This document shows positions 1-4,857 of a stretch of 6,215 nucleotides of DNA, in pieces. Below the pieces are notes generated by a model that ran no database searches, was not told the origin of the DNA, and saw only the letters and a program-made list of their open reading frames with translations. Where the stretch lies: positions 9,454 through 15,668 of the forward strand of contig NZ_DGUN01000034.1 of the NCBI RefSeq assembly GCF_002395745.1. The letters are read 5' to 3'. The position numbers and the translations under genes are program-made. Origin of the DNA: Fibrobacter sp. UBA4309 (GTDB lineage: Bacteria; Fibrobacterota; Fibrobacteria; Fibrobacterales; Fibrobacteraceae). The first letter of the stretch is position 1, and each line of letters starts with the position of its first letter.

Positions 1-773
1 TAACGCAGCAAGTCGCTCAGTTGGGCGATGGCATCCTGGGCTTTGTCGGCGTCAATCTGTACCAGACTGCTGATATTGTTGAGCGTATTGAAAAGGAAAT
101 GCGGGCTCAGCTGGTTCTTGAGAAAATCCAGTTCGTACTGGACGCGGGAACGCTTCTGCTCGCGCTGGATGAACGCCTTGATAATCTGGCGCAGCATGAT
201 ATGATACACGACACAGATGACGCATACGAAACAGACCAGGAGGATAAACGAAATGAGCGTCCAGGCGGAGAAATGTCCCTTGGCGTAAGAGAAGCAGTAG
301 TTGCTGAAGAAGAAGGCGATGCCGTCGTCCGGGGAACGGTCGACGATAAACAGGGAGACCTCGCGAATGAACAACGCAATGCCGACGACGAGCGCATTAT
401 AGACAAAATAAGCCACATAATGCTTCTTGAAAATACAGCGCGGGACAAAAATCCTTTGGTTCAGCTGGAAAATCAGCGCAGTCATGATAAGCGGTACATA
501 GAAACCGATAAGCCCGTGCATATTCACACCGTTATCGAGCATGTAGCTCGGGTCGACAATCATGACCAGCGGGAACAAGATGGCAAAAAGCCAGATGAGC
601 AGAACGGGCACGAAAACCGGAATAGGATAGTTGAGTTCCCCGTCTTCGGTTTCGAGCAGTAATTTCAGCCTTTTTTCGTTGCGTTCAAAGTCCATTTCTT
701 GCAGACTCTTGAACACGTTCCGCTTGTTCTGGAAAAACCGGTAAAGGGCATTTTTCTTCTTTGTATCGCTCAT
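1..773 (-). CDS. LytS/YehU-type membrane sensor histidine kinase (N-terminal part; 3' end beyond window)
   Basis: Reading leftward from ATG at 773 gives 257 open codons to the window edge. Seen: a cytoplasmic N-terminus rich in K, R and E (residues 1-48), four hydrophobic segments (about 51-73, 87-104, 120-137, 171-193), a short charged linker, then FLKNQLSPHFLFNTLNNIS, the phospho-acceptor motif of the His_kinase family (PF06580), with His225 as likely phosphorylation site. The ATP-binding domain must lie left of the window. Family knowledge: such kinases sit in the inner membrane and usually phosphorylate a LytTR-type response regulator encoded next door, which would also be to the left. 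The start is firm: an in-frame TGA lies five codons upstream (789-791) and no other start intervenes. The ribosome site is weak (GGA only three bases before the ATG). The signal sensed is unknown. The gene is divergent from the sigma factor gene. Confidence 0.9.
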   Translation of the reverse strand, partial: MSDTKKKNALYRFFQNKRNVFKSLQEMDFERNEKRLKLLLETEDGELNYPIPVFVPVLLIWLFAILFPLVMIVDPSYMLDNGVNMHGLIGFYVPLIMTALIFQLNQRIFVPRCIFKKHYVAYFVYNALVVGIALFIREVSLFIVDRSPDDGIAFFFSNYCFSYAKGHFSAWTLISFILLVCFVCVICVVYHIMLRQIIKAFIQREQKRSRVQYELDFLKNQLSPHFLFNTLNNISSLVQIDADKAQDAIAQLSDLLR

Positions 774-786
774 ATTTCCAAAATTA

Positions 787-840
787 GGTCAAAAATGACC
801 AAAATGGGAAAAATTATGACGGAATTGTGACGAAATGACG
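787..840. promoter_or_regulatory. Cluster of TGAC words and a GGTCA/TGACC inverted repeat between divergent genes
   Basis: The spacer between the kinase and sigma genes has GGTCA-AAAA-TGACC (787-800), a 5-bp inverted repeat. It is followed by TGACG at 817-821, 828-832 and 836-840, so TGAC starts are spaced 21, 11 and 8 bases. Four copies of a 4-mer in 44 bases is well above chance in an otherwise A-rich stretch. Read toward the kinase these are direct CGTCA repeats just upstream of its start, where an operator would sit. No protein can be assigned to the site; autoregulation by the kinase's unseen partner regulator is only a guess. Confidence 0.25.
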
Positions 841-863
841 AAAAAAACCGACAAAATTTCAAT

Positions 864-893
864 TTAACTTTTGCGAACGCCTTTCCCGATACT
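864..893 (+). promoter_or_regulatory. Weak candidate promoter for the sigma factor gene
   Basis: TTAACT (864-869) and GATACT (888-893) each match four of six bases of the sigma-70 -35 and -10 consensus, with an 18-base spacer. Transcription would then begin near 900 and leave a leader of roughly 58 bases before the ATG at 958. The match is modest and other pairings in this AT-rich spacer are possible. Confidence 0.25.
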
Positions 894-946
894 GACATTG
901 TAAGGGCGGAACGGAGGTAAATTTAAGAGCGTAAACAAGTTACCAC

Positions 947-952
947 AGAGGT
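947..952 (+). promoter_or_regulatory. Ribosome binding site of the sigma factor gene
   Basis: AGAGGT lies six bases (counted from AGAGG) before the ATG at 958 and favours that start over the in-frame ATG at 964. It partly overlaps a tiny inverted repeat, TACC (941-944) and GGTA (950-953), too short to call a regulatory hairpin. Confidence 0.5.
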
Positions 953-957
953 ACCGC

Positions 958-1812
958 ATGAATATGAATACTGCTACAAGAACCGAAAGAGACATCTATT
1001 TTCAGTATTTGAGCGAAATTTCCAAATACCCTCTGCTCACCAAGGAACAAGAAACACTCCTCCTCAAGAAGATTCGCCAGGGCAGCCGCGAGGCCATGGA
1101 AATGTTGGTCAAGTCCAACCTCCGCTTTGTCGTGAACATCGCCAACCTCTATAAAGGACAGGGAATCGATGTTGGCGAGCTCATCAGCGAAGGCAATATG
1201 GGCCTCATGGAAGCCGCACGCCGCTTCGACCCGAACCAGAAAATCAAGTTTATCAGCTATGCCGTGTGGTGGGTTCGCCAGAACATCACCCGCGCCATCG
1301 CCGAAAAGGGCCGCATGGTCCGTATCAGCGCCGAAAAGGAACTGGTGCTGCGCCGTTTCAACAAGAAGGGCGGCAAACTCCGCCAGGTCATTGGCGGCAA
1401 CTACGTGCTCGACCCGGATAGTCTCACCGGCGTTTCCAAGTACAAGGCAGATGCCATCGAAAAGATTGTGATGATGGGCAACCGTACCGCTTCGCTCGAC
1501 GCCCCCACTGGCGAAAACGGCGAATCGACTCTCGGCGACTGCCTCGCCGCCGAAGACTCCAACACCGACAAGACTGCAGAACTCAACGACCGCTCCAGAG
1601 TGTTTGAAAAAGTCCTGAGCGACAATCTCTCTTCGCAGGAACAGGACATCCTCAAGCTCTATTTCGGTTTCAAGATGGATTCCGACCTGAACCTCAAGGA
1701 AATCGCCCCGATGGTCGGGCTTTCCAAGGAACGAGTCCGCCAGCTCAAGGAAAATGCGCTGGCCAAGCTCAGGAACGAGCAGATTGAGCGTCTGTTGCAC
1801 GAAGCCGCCTAA
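958..1812 (+). CDS. RNA polymerase sigma factor, sigma-70 family (RpoD/SigA-like, no region 1.1)
   Basis: A 284-residue cytoplasmic factor that would direct RNA polymerase to promoters. Seen in order: region 1.2 (about 9-40), region 2 (about 48-123) with LRFVVNIA, ELISEGNMGLMEAARRFD and YAVWWVRQNITRAI, region 3 (about 124-200) and region 4 (about 215-275) with a helix-turn-helix around LKEIAPMVGLSKERVRQLKE. W104/W105 and Q108/T111 match the RpoD residues that melt and read the -10 box. Odd points: region 1.1 is absent; the RIP motif after region 2.4 is RIS; the positions matching E. coli RpoD H455 and E458 (extended -10 contacts) are E and L in an ungapped alignment; region 4.2 has K257 where RpoD has R584. 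The short length resembles the Bacteroidota primary sigma factor, but region 4.2 (ERVRQLKENALAKLR) also recalls RpoH, so primary versus alternative role is open. The gene ends at its own terminator, giving a monocistronic unit. Confidence 0.93.
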   Translation: MNMNTATRTERDIYFQYLSEISKYPLLTKEQETLLLKKIRQGSREAMEMLVKSNLRFVVNIANLYKGQGIDVGELISEGNMGLMEAARRFDPNQKIKFISYAVWWVRQNITRAIAEKGRMVRISAEKELVLRRFNKKGGKLRQVIGGNYVLDPDSLTGVSKYKADAIEKIVMMGNRTASLDAPTGENGESTLGDCLAAEDSNTDKTAELNDRSRVFEKVLSDNLSSQEQDILKLYFGFKMDSDLNLKEIAPMVGLSKERVRQLKENALAKLRNEQIERLLHEAA

Positions 1813-1835
1813 AGTTTTTTCTCTCTCTTTACACC

Positions 1836-1863
1836 AAAAACCGGCCATTTGAGCCGGTTTTTT
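1836..1863 (+). terminator. Rho-independent terminator after the sigma factor gene
   Basis: AAAAACCGGC (1836-1845) pairs perfectly with GCCGGTTTTT (1853-1862) around a seven-base loop, with a run of six T at 1858-1863. It starts 24 bases after the sigma stop codon. The A-run on the left arm gives a T-run on the other strand, so it could also stop antisense transcription. It isolates the sigma gene from the protease gene. Confidence 0.9.
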
Positions 1864-1909
1864 CTGTTTTCGCCAACTCCTGGATTATAGGAAATTGTAT
1901 TTTTTCACC

Positions 1910-3715
1910 ATGAACACAGGTATTTTGAAAATCCGCAACCTTTTTATCGCGTCCCTGTCCGCCGCCTGCCTCGTTAACGCGGCCAACAACAACAAGCAGA
2001 CGCCGCCCGGTGACTTTTATGACGAAGTCTCCCGCTTGAACAAAGTTCTTTCGGAAGTGAACCGCAAGTACGTAGAAGACGTGAACCCCACGGAGCTCAC
2101 GGACGCTGCAGTGAACGGCATTCGCAACATTCTGGACCCGCATACGACCGTATTCACGCCCAAGGATTACGAAGGCCTCAAGGTCTCCATGGAAGGCAAG
2201 TTCGGCGGCGTGGGCATCACCATCAGCCTGCGCGACAACATTCTGACCGTTATTTCCCCCCTTTCCGGAACGCCCGCCTTCCGCCTAGGAATCCGCGCAG
2301 GAGACCGCATCAGGAAGATTGACGGCAAGGAAACCAAGGGACTTTCCCTGGATGACGCCGTGAGCAAGCTCCGCGGCAAGATCGGTACCGACGTGACCGT
2401 CTCCATCGAACGCGAAGGCGTTCCCGACCTGATGGACTTCACCATTACCCGCGCCGAAATCATCGTGCACGCCGTTCCCTACTACGGCATGGTGGCGAAG
2501 GATATCGGCTACATCAAGCTCGCCACCTTTAGCGACAAGACGACCAGCGACGTAGAAAACGCCATCAAGAACCTGCAGAAGCAGGGCATGAAAAAGATTA
2601 TCCTGGACATGCGCTACAATCCGGGCGGACTTTTGAACCAGGCCATCGAGATTAGCGAACTGTTCCTGAAACAAGGGAACGTCATCGTCAGCACCCGCGG
2701 ACGTACCCAGCGTACCGAAAGCCGCGCCCGCCGCGACGGCATCGTGAAGCCGGACGTGCCGATGGTCGTACTCCTGAACCAGGGTTCCGCCAGCGCCGCA
2801 GAAATCGTCTCCGGCGCCCTGCAGGACTGGGACCGCGCCCTCATCGTGGGCAAGACGAGCTTCGGTAAGGGCTCCGTGCAGACCATATTCCCGTTGGACA
2901 ACCAGGGCAACGCCCTGAAGCTCACGACGGCATTCTACTACTTGCCGTTCGGACGTTGCATCAACAAGCCCGAAAACGGCATCAAGGGACTCAAGCTCCA
3001 GGAAGAGGAATACGACGAAGAAGCCGACGAAACCAAGACGGACACGCTCGCGAAAGACACCGTGAAGCGCGACACGTTCTACACGAATAACGGCCGCATG
3101 ATGTTCGGCGGTGGCGGCATTACGCCCGACGTCGATATCGAACTCGCCCCGATGCCCTGGGTGATGCAGGTGCAGGAACGCATGGCCATGTACTTCAAGT
3201 TTGCCGTCAAGGTCCGCCCCGGCCTCGAAAAGAGCGGTGCGAAGATTGACGCCAACTGGGAAGTTCCCGACTCGCTGTACAAGCAGTTCAAGGAATTCTG
3301 CATGAAGGACACGAACTTCATGAAGGTCAAGAGCAATGCGCTCGTGGGCGTGGATCAGCTCGAGAAGAGCGTTATCCGCGAGCAGAACTACATGGGCGAC
3401 AGTTCCAAGACCGTTTCCGATTCCGTCCTTTCGCTCCGCATCGCCGAAATGCGCAAGGCCCTCGAGAACAATCGCGACGCCCAGTTCGACGAGAACAAGG
3501 CCTACATCAAGGACGGCATCAAGCGCGAGCTATTGACCGCCATGGTGAACGATTCCGTAAGCACGGCATTCTCGCTCAAGCGCGACGTGCAGCTGAACGA
3601 AGCCATCAAATACCTGAGCGACATGAACCTGTTCAAGAAGGCCATGTCCGCCCCGTCCAAGAAGGCAGCCAAGAAGTCTGAACCGAAGGCCAAGAAGAAC
3701 GAAAAGAAAAAGTAA
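1910..3715 (+). CDS. Exported C-terminal processing protease, S41 family (CtpA/Prc-like)
   Basis: A 601-residue serine protease expected to act in the periplasm on protein C-termini. Seen: a signal peptide (basic start, hydrophobic 11-22, likely cleavage near VNAA), a PDZ domain (about 88-180, with GGVGITI and GIRAGDRIRKIDG), then the S41 core with RYNPGG (235-240), NQGSASAAEIVSGALQD and FGKGSVQ. Spacing as in Prc (25 residues) points to a Ser295/Lys320 dyad with Gln324. After YYLPFGRCI an acidic insertion of about 50 residues precedes GGGGITPD (400-407); I know this arrangement from Bacteroidota CtpA. A charged C-terminal region (about 411-575) and a Lys/Ala-rich tail (576-601) make it longer than most CtpA proteins. 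An in-frame TTG at 1895 has AGGA only two bases upstream; I prefer ATG 1910, which gives a compact signal peptide, though its own ribosome site is poor. Cys20 sits in SAAC, a poor lipobox. It ends in TAA-TAG and leads an apparent operon with the next three genes. Confidence 0.93.
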   Translation: MNTGILKIRNLFIASLSAACLVNAANNNKQTPPGDFYDEVSRLNKVLSEVNRKYVEDVNPTELTDAAVNGIRNILDPHTTVFTPKDYEGLKVSMEGKFGGVGITISLRDNILTVISPLSGTPAFRLGIRAGDRIRKIDGKETKGLSLDDAVSKLRGKIGTDVTVSIEREGVPDLMDFTITRAEIIVHAVPYYGMVAKDIGYIKLATFSDKTTSDVENAIKNLQKQGMKKIILDMRYNPGGLLNQAIEISELFLKQGNVIVSTRGRTQRTESRARRDGIVKPDVPMVVLLNQGSASAAEIVSGALQDWDRALIVGKTSFGKGSVQTIFPLDNQGNALKLTTAFYYLPFGRCINKPENGIKGLKLQEEEYDEEADETKTDTLAKDTVKRDTFYTNNGRMMFGGGGITPDVDIELAPMPWVMQVQERMAMYFKFAVKVRPGLEKSGAKIDANWEVPDSLYKQFKEFCMKDTNFMKVKSNALVGVDQLEKSVIREQNYMGDSSKTVSDSVLSLRIAEMRKALENNRDAQFDENKAYIKDGIKRELLTAMVNDSVSTAFSLKRDVQLNEAIKYLSDMNLFKKAMSAPSKKAAKKSEPKAKKNEKKK

Positions 3716-3748
3716 TAGCGGGCAAAGTTGATTACGATAACAAACAGC

Positions 3749-4516
3749 ATGGCAGAAGCTCTCGGACGTTTTGTCCGGAGGTTCCTGCGCACGGTCGTAA
3801 ACTACCTGTTCTTTGTCTGGGAGCTTTTCAAGAATATCCCCGGAGCCTTTACGAACCTCCATACGACGGTCGGCCAGATGCAGGTCGTGGGTCTCACGAG
3901 TATCCCCGTGGTGATTGCGGCGTCCCTTGCTACAGGCGCGGTGATGTCATGGCAGCTCGCCTACCAGTTCGGCGACATGATTCCGATGATGTTCCTGGGC
4001 ATGGCCGTAGGCAAGGCCGTGATGGTGGAGCTCTGCCCCATCCTGACCGCCATGGTGCTTGCCGGGCGTATCGGGGCTTCCATGTGCTCCGAACTCGGCA
4101 CGATGGCCGTCACCGAGCAGCTCGACGCCTACAAGGTCCTGGGCCTGAACCCCTACAAGTTCCTGCTGGCACCGCGCCTGATTGCGACGGTGATCATGCT
4201 GCCCATACTGACCATCCTGAGCATCTTTATCGGCATCACCGGCGGTTATGCCGTGGCGCACTTTTACAAGGACGTATCCTTCTCCGTGTTCTTCTACGGC
4301 GTAAGGATGTTCTACCAGGACTGGGACCTTGCCGTAGGACTTATCAAGGCGACCCTGTACGGCTATTTCATTTCTAGCTACGCCTGCTTCTTCGGGTTCT
4401 TTACCCATAGCGGTGCAGAAGGCGTCGGCAAGAGCACGAAGGCCACCGTGGTGGCCGGTATGACGAGCATTTTGATTGGCGGATTTACCCTTTCCAAGCT
4501 GTTGCTGATCGATTGA
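3749..4516 (+). CDS. mlaE: MlaE-family ABC transporter permease
   Basis: A 255-residue inner-membrane permease of the MlaE/YrbE family. In Gram-negative bacteria these form the membrane core of MCE (Mla) transporters that move phospholipids between inner and outer membranes. Seen: an amphipathic N-terminal helix (about 5-30), hydrophobic segments near 46-68, 78-105, 144-170, 195-218 and 236-253, and family signatures ELGTMAVTEQLDAYKVLGLNP (from 115, with the E-Q-x-D-A core) and GAEGVGKSTKATVVAG (222-237). Length is normal. The start is uncertain: ATG 3749 fits the family N-terminus, but an in-frame TTG at 3728 would add seven residues, and neither has a good ribosome site. It follows the protease gene by 33 bases and overlaps the next gene by one. 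The usual partners, the MlaF ATPase and MlaD substrate-binding protein, are not encoded nearby in this window, so they must come from elsewhere. Confidence 0.92.
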   Translation: MAEALGRFVRRFLRTVVNYLFFVWELFKNIPGAFTNLHTTVGQMQVVGLTSIPVVIAASLATGAVMSWQLAYQFGDMIPMMFLGMAVGKAVMVELCPILTAMVLAGRIGASMCSELGTMAVTEQLDAYKVLGLNPYKFLLAPRLIATVIMLPILTILSIFIGITGGYAVAHFYKDVSFSVFFYGVRMFYQDWDLAVGLIKATLYGYFISSYACFFGFFTHSGAEGVGKSTKATVVAGMTSILIGGFTLSKLLLID

Positions 4517-4842
4517 TGGACTACCCCAAGAGAAGACGTTCGATTCAGGGGGTCACGGGCAACCGTGCCGTCGATATCAGCGTACTCGTAGACAAGGTTC
4601 TCAAGAGCACGCACATCTCCGAAGATATCCATTTCAAGGCCATCTCGGAACACTTCGCGAAGATCGTCGGGAACGCCGTCGCGCCCTATGTAAAACTTGA
4701 AAAACTAGACAAGCAGACACTCGTGTTAAAGGCGGTCAATTCCGCATGGAAACAGGAGTTGTTCCTGCAAAAAAATGCTATAATTGAAAGGTGTAATTCT
4801 ATGCTGGGCAAACCCGTCGTAAGGGATGTCCGATTTGTCTGA
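4516..4842 (+). CDS. dciA: DUF721 / DciA-like protein
   Basis: A 108-residue basic-start protein of the DUF721 family. Seen: a K/R-rich N-terminus (PKRRR), a helical region with HFAKIVGNAVAPYVK (46-60), then the family core of a beta strand LVLKAVNSAWKQEL (69-82), a helix with IIERCNSMLG, and the closing strand VVRDVRFV. Family knowledge: DciA is the widespread loader or regulator of the replicative helicase DnaB in bacteria lacking DnaC; whether this short form does that here is inferred. Its ATG shares one base with the stop of the permease gene (TGATG), suggesting translational coupling; a TTG at 4513 is an alternative. gyrB follows 15 bases later. The end of the gene (4768-4803) is AT-rich with codons uncommon in the neighbours (ATA, AGG, TGT), coinciding with a promoter-like sequence. 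Confidence 0.82.
   Translation: MDYPKRRRSIQGVTGNRAVDISVLVDKVLKSTHISEDIHFKAISEHFAKIVGNAVAPYVKLEKLDKQTLVLKAVNSAWKQELFLQKNAIIERCNSMLGKPVVRDVRFV
4776..4784 (+). promoter_or_regulatory. Candidate internal gyrB promoter (extended -10 TGCTATAAT)
   Basis: TGC followed by TATAAT (4779-4784) is a perfect extended -10 element inside the end of the DUF721 gene. An A-tract (4769-4775) lies just upstream. The hexamer 17 bases further up (GAGTTG, 4756-4761) is a poor -35 match, acceptable for an extended -10 promoter. Transcription would start near 4791, giving a leader of about 67 bases before the gyrB ATG. Confidence 0.45.
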
Positions 4843-4857
4843 ATAGGTTGAAAAAGC

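Noticed and set aside
21..662. A 213-codon plus-strand open frame at the left edge.
   Set aside because: It is the antisense of the membrane kinase, which has membrane helices and the SPHFLFNT motif. The plus-strand product is a low-complexity charged sequence.
939..955. Small hairpin TACC/GGTA and the palindrome GGTACC over the sigma ribosome site.
   Set aside because: The stem is only four base pairs and too weak to be called an RNA switch.
940..1848. A 302-codon minus-strand open frame opposite the sigma factor gene.
   Set aside because: It is a shadow of a clearly recognised sigma-70 gene. It also runs through the terminator hairpin and has no domain signature.
1883..1888. GATTAT as a -10 box for the protease gene.
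   Set aside because: It matches four of six bases, but no acceptable -35 box lies 16 to 18 bases upstream. A promoter must lie in 1864-1909 or further up, but I cannot place it.
1955..1970. Lipobox at Cys20 of the protease (SAAC).
   Set aside because: The -3 position is Ser where lipoboxes need Leu, Val or Ile, and an ordinary signal peptidase I site (VNAA) follows.
4412..4435. Walker A-like sequence (G-x4-GKS) in the permease, residues 222-229.
   Set aside because: The position matches the conserved C-terminal GVG loop of MlaE permeases. No Walker B or other ATPase motif is present, so the match to the P-loop consensus is coincidental.
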